Assembly (NCBI RefSeq): GCF_025154015.1
Contig: NZ_JAOAMV010000001.1
Coordinates: forward strand, 62,001-126,000
DNA: 64,000 nucleotides
Reading direction: 5' to 3'
Source of the DNA: Tsuneonella litorea
GTDB lineage: Bacteria > Pseudomonadota > Alphaproteobacteria > Sphingomonadales > Sphingomonadaceae
Position numbers and translations under genes: made by a program. Below, one piece after another: positions 26,974-35,010 of this stretch. Under the pieces are notes generated by a model. It worked only from the letters and a program-made list of their open reading frames with translations, was not told where the DNA came from and ran no database searches. Numbering within the stretch: position 1 is the stretch's first letter; each line of letters begins with the position of its first letter.

Positions 26974-27108
26974 TTACGCGCAGAGCTTCTTGCGGCCGCG
27001 GGCGCGGCGCGCACGCAGGACCTTTCGGCCGCCCGGGGTGGCCTTGCGGGCGAAGAAACCGTGGCGACGGGCGCGCACGAAATTGCTGGGCTGGAAAGTC
27101 CGCTTCAT
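26974..27108 (-). CDS. rpmH: 50S ribosomal protein L34
   Basis: Ribosomal protein bL34 (44 aa). The complementary strand reads [20 protein letters not shown], continuing with the family core around [15 protein letters not shown] and ending RKKLCA. The ATG is at 27108 and the TAA at 26974. Its position is unusual: it is separated from rnpA by almost 12 kb and lies on the opposite strand. A promoter-like sequence (27184-27212) overlaps the end of the upstream gene. Confidence 0.96.
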   Translation of the reverse strand: MKRTFQPSNFVRARRHGFFARKATPGGRKVLRARRARGRKKLCA

Positions 27109-27183
27109 CGGATCCTCGAGAGTCTGTAAATGCAAAGGGGCGGCCATGCCAACGCAAGCTGGCGGACCGCCTTCAGGGGCGGG

Positions 27184-27212
27184 CCACTATGGGAAGCCGA
27201 CGCCCAAGTCAA
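27184..27212 (-). promoter_or_regulatory. Predicted rpmH promoter
   Basis: On the minus strand TTGACT (27212-27207), 17 bases, then TAGTGG (27189-27184). It matches the pattern before rpsT, rpmJ and rpoZ. It overlaps the 3' end of the upstream exported protein gene and gives a leader of about 70 bases. Confidence 0.55.
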
Positions 27213-27912
27213 GGTAGGCGATGCTCGGCGCTTCGGTCGTACCCGCCTCGCGGACGGTGACCGTCACGTCGCCGTCGCGCGGATCGCCCAGCCAGCCGCG
27301 CATGTCCTGTGCGGTCAACCAGCGCGCATCCGAATTGGGCACCGCGTTGGTCATGTCGTAGAAGGCCTGCGGATCGGCCACCCCCATTTCGCGGTAATAT
27401 TCGACATAGGCCCGGTTGTAGGGCGAATCGGCCGCGTAATCGCCCGGTTCGCGCCCGTCGCTGTCCCGCCAGGCGTGAACGGCGAACTCCGCGCCGTCGT
27501 CGATCAGGCGGCTGCTGCCGGCCAGAAACAGCTCGACCGCGCCCGAACGGACCGATCCCCCGCTCGGCACGTGCGTGGCGATGCCCCGTGCGCGAATCAT
27601 CCGGCCCAGCCGCAGGTTGGCGCTGTCGTCGTCGGTGCCCGGACACTCGACCATCTCGATCACGGCGATGCCCGGGTGGTCGCGCAGCATGGCCTGGAAC
27701 GCGCGCACGCTGGCACTGTCCGTCGCGTCCACCAGCGCGGCGCGGCTTGCATCCAGCACGCGGAACGGACCGTAGGCGGCCACGCCGTCAGCCGCCGCGG
27801 GTGCCGTCACAATCACCGTGCGCTCGGCACCGGTGTCTGCACGATCCCCCGCCGCCACCGGAGAGGCGGCGAGCGACGCGGCAAGCGCGACGAGGATGAG
27901 GGCGCAACGCAT
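27187..27912 (-). CDS. Exported ClpP/crotonase-fold-like protein (COG3904-like)
   Basis: A 241-residue protein with an N-terminal signal peptide (about residues 1-21). The middle region (GIAVIEMVECPGTDD, MIRARGIATHVPSGGSVRSGAVELFLAGSSRLI, VHAW) resembles predicted periplasmic proteins with a ClpP/crotonase-like fold, in which a Ser in the SGAVELFLAG segment corresponds to the nucleophile. Enzymatic activity is not shown for this group as far as I know. The start is ATG at 27912. It is on the same strand as rpmH, 78 bases upstream of it, but rpmH seems to have its own promoter. Confidence 0.55.
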   Translation of the reverse strand: MRCALILVALAASLAASPVAAGDRADTGAERTVIVTAPAAADGVAAYGPFRVLDASRAALVDATDSASVRAFQAMLRDHPGIAVIEMVECPGTDDDSANLRLGRMIRARGIATHVPSGGSVRSGAVELFLAGSSRLIDDGAEFAVHAWRDSDGREPGDYAADSPYNRAYVEYYREMGVADPQAFYDMTNAVPNSDARWLTAQDMRGWLGDPRDGDVTVTVREAGTTEAPSIAYLDLGVGFP

Positions 27913-28048
27913 CCGTTTCGCCTAGCCCGCACCTGCTTGCGAAAGGTCCAAGCATCATGGTTACCGAGCCCTTAAGATCCCGCGCCCCGGCGCCCTCGAC
28001 TTCGGCCCGAAATACCGCCACAAGCCACTGATTACTTGGGGGGGTTTC

Positions 28049-29557
28049 GTGGTCGCACTGGTTCGTACCGTGGCTTATCTCGGGCTCGAGGCGCGCGCCG
28101 TCGAGGTGCAGTGCCAGATCGCCGCGGGGATGCCGCGGTTTAGCCTCGTGGGCCTGCCCGACAAGGCGGTCGGCGAGAGCCGCGAGCGGGTGCAGGCCGC
28201 GCTGGCCGCGATGGGCCTGTCGCTGCCGCCCAAGCGGATCACGATCAACCTGTCTCCCGCCGACCTGCCCAAGGAAGGCAGCCACTACGATCTGCCGATC
28301 GCGCTCGCGCTGCTGGCGGCGATGGGGGTGACCGATGCCGAGCAGCTGGGAGACTGGATCGCGGTGGGCGAGCTCGCGCTCGACGGCCGGATTGCGCCGT
28401 CCCCCGGCGTTCTGCTGGCCGCGATCCATGCCAGCGAGCAGGAGGCCGGCCTGATCTGTCCGGCCGCGCAGGGAAGCGAGGCGCGCTGGGCCAGCGGGGT
28501 GCCGGTGATCGCGGCCCCGGACCTCGTCAGCCTGCTGAACCACCTCAAGGGCACGCAGCGCCTTCCAGACCCGGCCCCCGGGCAGGTCGAGGAGCCGGCG
28601 TACGGCCCCGATCTCAGGCAGGTCAAAGGGCAGGAAACCGCCAAGCGCGCGCTCGAGATCGCGGCCGCGGGCGGCCACAACCTGTTGATGATCGGCCCGC
28701 CGGGCGCGGGCAAGTCGCTGATGGCGAGCTGCCTTCCGGGGATCCTGCCGCCGCTCACCCCCGCCGAGGCGCTCGAGACGAGCATGGTCGCCTCGGTCGC
28801 GGGCCTGCTCGAGAGCGGGCGGATCAGCCGCGCGCGCCCGTTCCGCGCGCCGCACCATTCGGCGAGCATGGCGGCGCTGACGGGCGGCGGGCTCAAGGTG
28901 AAGCCGGGCGAGGTCAGCCTTGCGCACCTCGGCGTCCTGTTCCTCGACGAACTGCCCGAATTCCAGCGCGCGGTGCTCGATTCGCTGCGCCAGCCGCTCG
29001 AGACGGGAAAGGTCGACGTCGCGCGCGCCAACGCCCACGTCAGCTTCCCCGCGCGGGTCCAGCTGGTCGCGGCGATGAACCCGTGCCGCTGCGGGCACCT
29101 CGGCGATGCGGCACTCGCGTGCAGCCGTGCCCCGCGGTGCGCGGCCGATTACCAGGGCAAGGTGTCGGGCCCGATGCTCGACCGCATCGACCTGCACGTC
29201 GAGGTCGACCCGGTCAGCGCCGCCGACCTCGCCTTGCCGCCGCCTGGCGAGGGCAGCGCCGAAGTCGGCGCCAGGGTCGCCGCCGCGCGCGCCCTGCAGA
29301 CCGCACGGACGGGCGAAACGGGCGCGCGGACCAACGCCGAGCTGGAAGGCAGCGCGCTCGAACGCTTCTCCACCCCCGACGAGGCGGGTCGCAAGCTGCT
29401 CATGCAGGCTGCCGCGGCGATGCGGCTATCGGCGCGCGGCTATACCCGCGTCCTGCGGGTCGCCCGGACGATCGCCGACCTCGCTGGGGCAGAAACGGTG
29501 GGTCGCATCCACGTTGCCGAGGCGCTCAGCTATCGCCGCCAGTCGCCGCGGGCCTGA
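28049..29557 (+). CDS. comM: YifB/ComM family Mg-chelatase-like AAA+ ATPase
   Basis: Hexameric AAA+ protein; ComM of naturally competent bacteria is a branch-migration helicase in transformation. The 502-residue protein has an N-terminal ChlI-like domain (about 1-165, with LVGLPDKAVGESRERV), the Walker A GPPGAGKSLMA near residue 215, Walker B GVLFLDELPEF and a C-terminal Mg-chelatase domain with the zinc-like CRCGHLG. GTG at 28049 follows a ggggggg tract. No other competence gene lies nearby. Confidence 0.92.
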   Translation: MVALVRTVAYLGLEARAVEVQCQIAAGMPRFSLVGLPDKAVGESRERVQAALAAMGLSLPPKRITINLSPADLPKEGSHYDLPIALALLAAMGVTDAEQLGDWIAVGELALDGRIAPSPGVLLAAIHASEQEAGLICPAAQGSEARWASGVPVIAAPDLVSLLNHLKGTQRLPDPAPGQVEEPAYGPDLRQVKGQETAKRALEIAAAGGHNLLMIGPPGAGKSLMASCLPGILPPLTPAEALETSMVASVAGLLESGRISRARPFRAPHHSASMAALTGGGLKVKPGEVSLAHLGVLFLDELPEFQRAVLDSLRQPLETGKVDVARANAHVSFPARVQLVAAMNPCRCGHLGDAALACSRAPRCAADYQGKVSGPMLDRIDLHVEVDPVSAADLALPPPGEGSAEVGARVAAARALQTARTGETGARTNAELEGSALERFSTPDEAGRKLLMQAAAAMRLSARGYTRVLRVARTIADLAGAETVGRIHVAEALSYRRQSPRA

Positions 29558-29682
29558 ACCACGCACTGTGCCAAATTTGCGACGATAGACCGGTTTTTTA
29601 CGCAGCTGAGACTTTTCCATTCCGAAAAGGCAAAGAAGAGAGCGAGATCGAGCATCATCATTACAAGAACGAGGCCACGATC

Positions 29683-32571
29683 ATGCGTGCATCCATTCTT
29701 CTGGCGGCGGGTTGCTCGATCCTGCCGCTGCTCGCCCCGTCCGCCGTGCTTGCGCAGGACGCCTCTGTCGGCGCTGGAGCCGACGCCGCCCCCGCCGAAG
29801 GTCAGGCGATCATCGTGACCGGTTCGCGCATACGCCGCGATCCGCTCGACAACCCGTCGCCCGTCATCAGCCTCGACGAGAGCGCGCTCGACCAGACCGG
29901 CCTTTCGTCGGTGGCGGACATTCTCCAGCGCCTGCCCAGCGCCGCCGGCGGCCTCAACACGAAGGTCAACAACTCCGGCAACATCGGCAACCCGCAGGAC
30001 GGGGGCGGCGTCGGCGCGGGTACCGCGGAAATCGACTTGCGCTACCTGCTGGCCAAGCGGACTCTGGTCCTCGTCGACGGGCTTCGCTACGTGCCCGCCA
30101 CCGCCGCTTCGGGCATCCCCTCGACGATCGACCTCAACTCGATCCCGCAAGGCATGATCCAGCGGATCGAGGTCCTCCAGTCGGGCCAGTCGCCGCTCTA
30201 CGGCTCCGACGCGATCGCGGGCGTGGTGAACATCATCACCAAGAGCCAGCAGGATGGTCTGCAGGCGTCGGCCAAGTACGGGCAGTATCTGTCCGAAGGC
30301 GACGGCCAGACGACCGACCTCAGCATCAGCTACGGCACCGGCAGCGACGGCGTGTCGGTCGCCTTCGGGGTCGACTACGTCAACCAGAAGTCGGTGCTCA
30401 CGGCCGATCGGGCGCTGACCCAGTTCCCCAACCCGGGGCAGACGAGCTGCACCGACCCGGTGGGCGGCTGCTCGTCGGGCACGCTGGGCGGCCGGATCGT
30501 GTTCAACCCCGGCAATCCGTCGCTTCCCGCTGGCGGCAGCGTCACGGTGCGCAACTACCCCCTCAACACGCGCGGGGTCTACGACCCGACGCTCGTGGGC
30601 GGCGATTTCAAGCGCTTCACCAGTGCCGACCGGTTCAATTTCGCGCCGTTCAACCTTCTGCTCACGCCGTCCGAGCGCATCGGCGGCTGGCTGAGCGCCA
30701 GGGTTGAACTCTCCGACGCGGTCAACCTGCGCACCCGGCTGGTCTACAACCGCCGCAACTCGCAGAACCAGGCGGCTTTCCTGCCGCTGTTCATCGGGCC
30801 TGATGCGGGCAACGGCAACCTGCTCGACACCGTTTCGATCGACGCGACCAACCCGTTCAACCCGTTCGGCATCACGCTCAACTCGGGCACCAACGGGCAG
30901 CCGGCGACCTACAGCTTCATCGGCCGCCGGCTCGTCGAGAACGGCCAGCGCACCTACAACCAGCAGGTCGACACCTGGTCCGCAGCGACCACCCTCGACG
31001 GGCAGTTCGCCATGGGCGAGCGGACCTGGTACTGGGACGTCAACGCCGTCTTCGGATGGAACGACGCGCACCAGCTGTTCACCGGCAACGTCAACGCCGC
31101 GCGGGTAGCCCAGGCGCTGGGACCGGTCGCCAGTTGCACCGCACCCTGCGTGCCGCTGAACATCTTCGGCGGCGCCGGCTCGATCACCCCGGCGATGCTC
31201 GATTTCATCGCGTTCGACGAAAGGTCCCGGTCCGACCAGAAGCTGCGCGACTACACGGTCAACCTGTCGGGTGACCTGTTCGACCTTCCGGGCGGCGCCG
31301 TCGGCTTCGCGGTGGGCTACGAGCATCGCTACCAGGCCGGCTCGTTCACGCCCGATCCGATCATCCAGGCGGGACTTGGCGCGGACATCCCCGCACAGGC
31401 CGCGGCGGGTTCCTACAACACCGACGAGTTCTACGGCGAGGTTCGCATCCCGCTGCTGGCCAACACGCCGTTCTTCGAGCTGCTCGAATTCGACGGGGCG
31501 GCGCGCCACGCGAACTATTCGACCGGATTCTCGAACACGAGCCTGACCGGCACCGCGCTGTGGAAGCCGGTCGCCGACCTGCTGCTGCGCGCGTCCTACG
31601 CCGAAGGCTTCCGCGCCCCCGCGCTCGGCGAGCTTTTCGGTGCGCAATCGCGCGCCGACGCGCCGATCGACGACCCCTGCACCAACGTCGCCGGCTCGCC
31701 GTTCCAGACCAACACCACGGTGCGCGCCAACTGCATCGCCAACGGCGTCCCGGCATCGGGCAGCTACCGCGAACCCAACGGCGGACAGCTGCCGACGCTG
31801 ACGGGCGGGAACGCCGGGCTGGCTCCGGAAACATCGGAGACGTGGCTGTTCGGCGCGGTATACAGCCCGGCCTGGGCCCGGGGCGGCGCGCTCAGCGAAC
31901 TCGCGCTGGAGGTGAACTACTATGACATCACCGTCGACGGGGCGATCGCGGCGATCAACCCGCAGGTGACGCTCACCCGTTGCGCGTTCCTGGCCGATCC
32001 GACCTCCTGCGCCAACGTCACCCGCACCTCGAGCGGCATCATCTCGAGCATTCGCGGGCTGCTGCAGAACATCGGCGAGATCCGTACCTCGGGCATCGAC
32101 GTGACGTTCAACCTGCGCACCCGCGACAGCGGCGCAGGCGCCTTCGGGCTGTCGCTGAACGCCAACTTCCTCGACCGCTACGAGGAGACGTTCCCGACCG
32201 ACAACGGTAGCGCGACGATCGATTATCGCGGAACCACGCGGGGCTTCCCCGACCAGTCGTATCCCAAGTTCAAGTCGACCGGGGTCCTGAGCTGGGCGAG
32301 CGGCGCGTTCGACGCATCGCTTACCGGCCGCTACATCGACAGCGTCGTCGAAAGCGACGGGAACACCCTGGATTCGCGGTTCTACACCGACGTCCAGCTC
32401 GGCTTCTCGCCGGCCTTCCTCAGCGACAAGTTCCGCCTGTCGCTCGGGATCATCAACCTGTTCGACAAGGATCCCCCGCCCTGCAACACCTGCACCGGGC
32501 CCAACTACGATCCGACCACCTACGACATCCCGGGCCGCTACGGTTACCTGCAGCTCAACTACAAGATGTGA
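29683..32571 (+). CDS. TonB-dependent outer-membrane receptor
   Basis: A 962-residue receptor. It has a signal peptide (about 1-23, ending VLAQ), a TonB-box-like segment before the plug (QAIIVTGSRIRRD), a plug domain (about 45-165, with GSDAIAGVVNIITK) and a long beta-barrel to the C-terminus. Cys pairs occur in outer loops (TSCTDPVGGC, SCTAPC). The final residue is Met, not the usual Phe or Tyr. The 125-base leader is AT-rich for this genome and holds a small hairpin but no recognised riboswitch. The substrate is unknown; sphingomonads use such receptors for many carbohydrates and peptides. A TonB-like protein is encoded 180 bases downstream. Confidence 0.92.
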   Translation: MRASILLAAGCSILPLLAPSAVLAQDASVGAGADAAPAEGQAIIVTGSRIRRDPLDNPSPVISLDESALDQTGLSSVADILQRLPSAAGGLNTKVNNSGNIGNPQDGGGVGAGTAEIDLRYLLAKRTLVLVDGLRYVPATAASGIPSTIDLNSIPQGMIQRIEVLQSGQSPLYGSDAIAGVVNIITKSQQDGLQASAKYGQYLSEGDGQTTDLSISYGTGSDGVSVAFGVDYVNQKSVLTADRALTQFPNPGQTSCTDPVGGCSSGTLGGRIVFNPGNPSLPAGGSVTVRNYPLNTRGVYDPTLVGGDFKRFTSADRFNFAPFNLLLTPSERIGGWLSARVELSDAVNLRTRLVYNRRNSQNQAAFLPLFIGPDAGNGNLLDTVSIDATNPFNPFGITLNSGTNGQPATYSFIGRRLVENGQRTYNQQVDTWSAATTLDGQFAMGERTWYWDVNAVFGWNDAHQLFTGNVNAARVAQALGPVASCTAPCVPLNIFGGAGSITPAMLDFIAFDERSRSDQKLRDYTVNLSGDLFDLPGGAVGFAVGYEHRYQAGSFTPDPIIQAGLGADIPAQAAAGSYNTDEFYGEVRIPLLANTPFFELLEFDGAARHANYSTGFSNTSLTGTALWKPVADLLLRASYAEGFRAPALGELFGAQSRADAPIDDPCTNVAGSPFQTNTTVRANCIANGVPASGSYREPNGGQLPTLTGGNAGLAPETSETWLFGAVYSPAWARGGALSELALEVNYYDITVDGAIAAINPQVTLTRCAFLADPTSCANVTRTSSGIISSIRGLLQNIGEIRTSGIDVTFNLRTRDSGAGAFGLSLNANFLDRYEETFPTDNGSATIDYRGTTRGFPDQSYPKFKSTGVLSWASGAFDASLTGRYIDSVVESDGNTLDSRFYTDVQLGFSPAFLSDKFRLSLGIINLFDKDPPPCNTCTGPNYDPTTYDIPGRYGYLQLNYKM

Positions 32572-32580
32572 TCCGAAGGG

Positions 32581-32611
32581 CCGGGGGGCGGGCACGCGGA
32601 CCGCCCCCCGG
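32581..32611 (+). repeat. Very GC-rich perfect hairpin after the TonB receptor gene
   Basis: CCGGGGGGCGG (32581-32591) pairs perfectly with CCGCCCCCCGG (32601-32611) across a nine-base loop, ten bases after the receptor stop. There is no T-run, so it is either a Rho-assisted 3' end, an mRNA-stabilising stem or an attenuating element before the TonB-like gene. Confidence 0.55.
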
Positions 32612-32750
32612 GACCTCGCGCAGGAGCGCCCGATAGCCAAGCACAGGCAAGCGGTGTAAGTGGAGGCGCCGGCCCGGAACCCGGGTCCACCGAACGAACG
32701 AATGCCTCATACCGTTGCGCGCCGACCTTCCCCTCCAGACTGACGCACCA

Positions 32751-33506
32751 ATGCAATCCCCGCTGGGGCGGTTGGCGAGGAGCCTGCCGGACTGGCCGCG
32801 CCGTGCCGGGAGCATGGGCCTCGCGCTCCTGCTCGAGGCCGGGTTGCTGCTGCTCCTGCTCACCCTGGGAAAGGGGATAACCGGTCCGCGTGCGCCGGCC
32901 GAGGCGTTGACGACGATCGATTTCGCGCCAGACCAGCCAACCCCAGAAACGCCGGAAGAGCCGCAGAAGGACGCCGCCGCGCCCACCGCCCTGCCGCGCG
33001 CGCAACCAACACCGGAGCCCGACCGGCCGACGCCGCCGGTCCCGCTCCCGCCGGTCCAGCCACCCGCCGCGGCCCTGTCCCCGAAGGTCGAGCCCGCCCC
33101 TGCGCCGGAAACGCCGAAAATCAGGGCGGTCGTCCGCAACGACGGCGGACCCGCAGGCCCGGCGCATCGCGCTTTGGCGGGCGATTCGCAGCTCGTCGGA
33201 TCGGGGCCGAACGGCGAGCCGGTCTACGCCGCGCGCTGGTATCGCGAGCCCTATCCCGACGAACTGCGCGGGTATCTGTCAACGGCCACCAGCCCCGGCT
33301 ATGCGCTGATCAACTGCCGCACCGTGCCCGACTTCAAGGTCGACAGCTGCGTGCTCGTCGACGAATATCCCGGCAATGCGGGGCTGGGTCGGGCCGTGCT
33401 GGCCGCCGCATGGCAGTTCAAGGTTCGCCCTCCGCAGGTCGGCGGGCGGGTGATGGTCGGCGAATGGGTCCGCATCCGCATCACCTACGACCTCAAGCGG
33501 GGCTGA
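32751..33506 (+). CDS. TonB-like energy-transducing protein
   Basis: A 251-residue protein with one N-terminal membrane helix (about 22-40), a Pro-rich periplasmic spacer (about 48-125, with many PxP and EP runs) and a C-terminal domain (about 160-251) like the TonB C-terminal domain. The latter includes WYREPYPDELRGYL and a final RIRITYDLK strand. It probably drives the adjacent receptor. No exbB or exbD is nearby, so the motor must come from elsewhere. ATG at 32751 is chosen; a TTG 36 bases upstream is possible. Confidence 0.75.
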   Translation: MQSPLGRLARSLPDWPRRAGSMGLALLLEAGLLLLLLTLGKGITGPRAPAEALTTIDFAPDQPTPETPEEPQKDAAAPTALPRAQPTPEPDRPTPPVPLPPVQPPAAALSPKVEPAPAPETPKIRAVVRNDGGPAGPAHRALAGDSQLVGSGPNGEPVYAARWYREPYPDELRGYLSTATSPGYALINCRTVPDFKVDSCVLVDEYPGNAGLGRAVLAAAWQFKVRPPQVGGRVMVGEWVRIRITYDLKRG

Positions 33507-33521
33507 CTCCGCGCCCCAATC

Positions 33522-33809
33522 CTACCCCTCCGCGTCCTCGCGCCGGGTCTTCCACCAGTCGGCGTAAGGCGTGTTCTTCGCCATTCGCCGATCGTAGTCG
33601 GGGGCGCCGTCGTCCCACCAGACCGTGCCGCGCTCGCCGAGGGCGACCTTGGCGGCATCGCCCCTGGCGCGGGCTGCGCGGGTGGCCTCGGCATCGCCCC
33701 GGGCGGCGCGAACCGCGCGCCGGGCTGCCATGAGGTCCTGCACCAGGCGCAGCCTGACCTCTTCAGCCAGGCCGGGATCGGTCGCGCGCCACAACCGGCC
33801 GCGCACCAC
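33522..33809 (-). CDS. Conserved hypothetical protein
   Basis: A 95-residue acidic and Arg-rich protein without signal peptide or membrane helix. The pattern (VVRGRLWRATDP at the start, KVALGERGTVWWDDGAPDYDR, NTPYADWW near the end) is of a type I recall as conserved among alphaproteobacteria without known function. The start is uncertain. Homologous-looking sequence (GRYIV) continues upstream of the GTG at 33809, but no ATG, GTG or TTG is available there. It lies downstream of the HxlR regulator gene on the same strand. Confidence 0.6.
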   Translation of the reverse strand: MVRGRLWRATDPGLAEEVRLRLVQDLMAARRAVRAARGDAEATRAARARGDAAKVALGERGTVWWDDGAPDYDRRMAKNTPYADWWKTRREDAEG

Positions 33810-33856
33810 GATGTAGCGCCCGTCAGGGGTCGTCGGTGGATCGGCCGGAAAGCTTG

Positions 33857-34408
33857 TCAGCGAACCGCCGCGATGGGCGGGCGACCGATGCCCTCGCCCG
33901 TCGCGCGGTCGAACCCGTCAGCCGGACGCGCCCGACTGCCGTCTTCGCGCACGCCGAGGTCTTCGCGCTTCACGAATCGCAGGTCCTTGGGCCCGAGCAC
34001 GCGGCCGTCGTGCGAAAGGATCGAGGTGGGGCCGATCGGCAGCCGGTCGACCTCATCGACCAGGACCGGGTCCTCGACGAACGCGCCGCCGTATTTCTGG
34101 CCCCACTGGCGCAGCGCGACCATCGCGGGCAGCAAGTCGAAGCCCTTGGCGGTCAGGCGATACTCGATCCGGCGGCGATCGTCGGCGCAGGGCTGGCGGT
34201 CGAGGATGCCGTGCTCGACCAGCCTGGCGAGGCGGTTCGACAGGATGTTCCGGGCGATGCCGAGCTCGGTCAGGAACTCCTCGAAATGATGGAGCCCGTT
34301 GAAGCTGGCGCGCAGGATCATGAAACTCCAGCGTTCGCCCATGACCTCGAGGGCTTCGGGTAGCCCGCAGGCCGTCAGTTCGTTCAGCGGTTCGCGCAGA
34401 TCGCCCAT
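33857..34408 (-). CDS. HxlR family transcriptional regulator
   Basis: MarR-like winged-helix regulator (183 aa). It has the family-typical Cys near the N-terminus (LTACGLPEALEVMGERWSF), the recognition region ARNILSNRLARLVEHGIL and a C-terminal extension of about 70 residues beyond the usual 110-residue core. ATG at 34408 has GAGAGG at the right distance; ATG at 34414 lies too close to it. It is divergent from the CC_3452-type gene. A perfect palindrome in the shared region is its likely operator. HxlR proteins often sense aldehydes or redox stress through the Cys; this is inference here. Confidence 0.88.
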   Translation of the reverse strand: MGDLREPLNELTACGLPEALEVMGERWSFMILRASFNGLHHFEEFLTELGIARNILSNRLARLVEHGILDRQPCADDRRRIEYRLTAKGFDLLPAMVALRQWGQKYGGAFVEDPVLVDEVDRLPIGPTSILSHDGRVLGPKDLRFVKREDLGVREDGSRARPADGFDRATGEGIGRPPIAAVR

Positions 34409-34477
34409 GGTCATCCTCTCGTGATCGCCCTTTGTAGCCGTAACGCATTTCCGCTCAATCGGCAAAAGATACGTTTT

Positions 34478-34489
34478 AGGTTGCAACCT
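34478..34489. promoter_or_regulatory. Perfect 12-bp palindrome, candidate HxlR operator
   Basis: AGGTTGCAACCT at 34478-34489 lies between the divergent HxlR gene and the CC_3452-type gene, in an AT-rich stretch. It overlaps the predicted -35 (TTGCAA) of the plus-strand promoter, so binding there would block transcription. Confidence 0.6.
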
Positions 34490-34509
34490 GCAATCTAATT
34501 TAATAGGTA
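34481..34509 (+). promoter_or_regulatory. Predicted promoter of the CC_3452-type gene
   Basis: TTGCAA at 34481-34486, 17 bases, TAGGTA at 34504-34509. The spacing and TAGG-type -10 agree with the other promoters predicted in this window. A direct repeat GATTCGCAAC (34512-34521 and 34529-34538, period 17) follows at the expected transcription start. Confidence 0.45.
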
Positions 34510-34511
34510 GT

Positions 34512-34538
34512 GATTCGCAACGGGTATCGATTCGCAAC
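34512..34538. repeat. Two direct copies of GATTCGCAAC
   Basis: Ten-base direct repeats at 34512-34521 and 34529-34538, period 17, just downstream of the palindrome and the predicted promoter. They could be a second regulator site in the leader of the CC_3452-type gene. Confidence 0.45.
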
Positions 34539-34578
34539 TGACTGCCCGCTGAACCGCTCGATGAAAAGGAATGCGACC

Positions 34579-34923
34579 ATGACCTTCTCCCTCCCCACCT
34601 CGATCAAGCCGGCCGCGGTCGTCGCCGCGCTGGCCTATACCGCGCTGACCTTCAGCGCCGCGCTCGCTCCCGCCCCGGCGCAGGCCGCGACCGGCGCCGC
34701 CTTCTACCACGCCGAACTCGCCGTCCCCGCGGCAGAAGCGCGCACGATTGCCAGCGGCCTGCTGTGGAACTGCGCCGACACCGCCTGCACCGCGAACAAG
34801 GGCACCAGCCGGCCGGTGATCGTGTGCAAGCGCCTCGCCAAGGAAGTCGGACCGATCAGCGCGTTCGTCGCGAACGGCAAGCCGATCGACGGCGACGACC
34901 TGGCCCGCTGCAACGACCAGTAA
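34579..34923 (+). CDS. CC_3452 family exported protein
   Basis: A 114-residue protein with a long signal peptide (about residues 1-37, ending AQA). The mature part (GAAFYHAELAVPA, LWNCADTACTANKGTSRPVIVCKRLAKEVGPISAF) matches a small family known from Caulobacter and sphingomonads without assigned function. Four Cys (WNC, ACT, VCK, RCN) suggest disulfides. AAGGA precedes ATG 34579 at good distance. It is probably controlled by the divergent HxlR regulator and ends at a strong terminator. Confidence 0.8.
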   Translation: MTFSLPTSIKPAAVVAALAYTALTFSAALAPAPAQAATGAAFYHAELAVPAAEARTIASGLLWNCADTACTANKGTSRPVIVCKRLAKEVGPISAFVANGKPIDGDDLARCNDQ

Positions 34924-34971
34924 TCCGTTCCCGACCACCCCCGTCCTCTCCGACCCCAGGGTGGCCCTTCC

Positions 34972-35006
34972 AGGGCCTCCGGCAACCACGCCGGGGGCCC
35001 TTTTTT
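34972..35006 (+). terminator. Intrinsic terminator of the CC_3452-type gene
   Basis: A 12-bp GC-rich stem (34972-34983 with 34990-35001, one T-G pair), six-base loop, then a T-run through 35006. This is a textbook rho-independent terminator. Confidence 0.9.
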
Positions 35007-35010
35007 CGGC

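Noticed and set aside
29558-29682. Riboswitch in the AT-rich leader of the TonB receptor
   Set aside because: The leader is only 125 bases, with one weak hairpin. No cobalamin, TPP or FMN riboswitch core was recognisable.
29530-32640. A 1036-codon open frame antisense to the TonB receptor
   Set aside because: It mirrors the receptor gene, is Arg/Asp/Val rich as expected from GC-rich antisense codons, and shows no domain.
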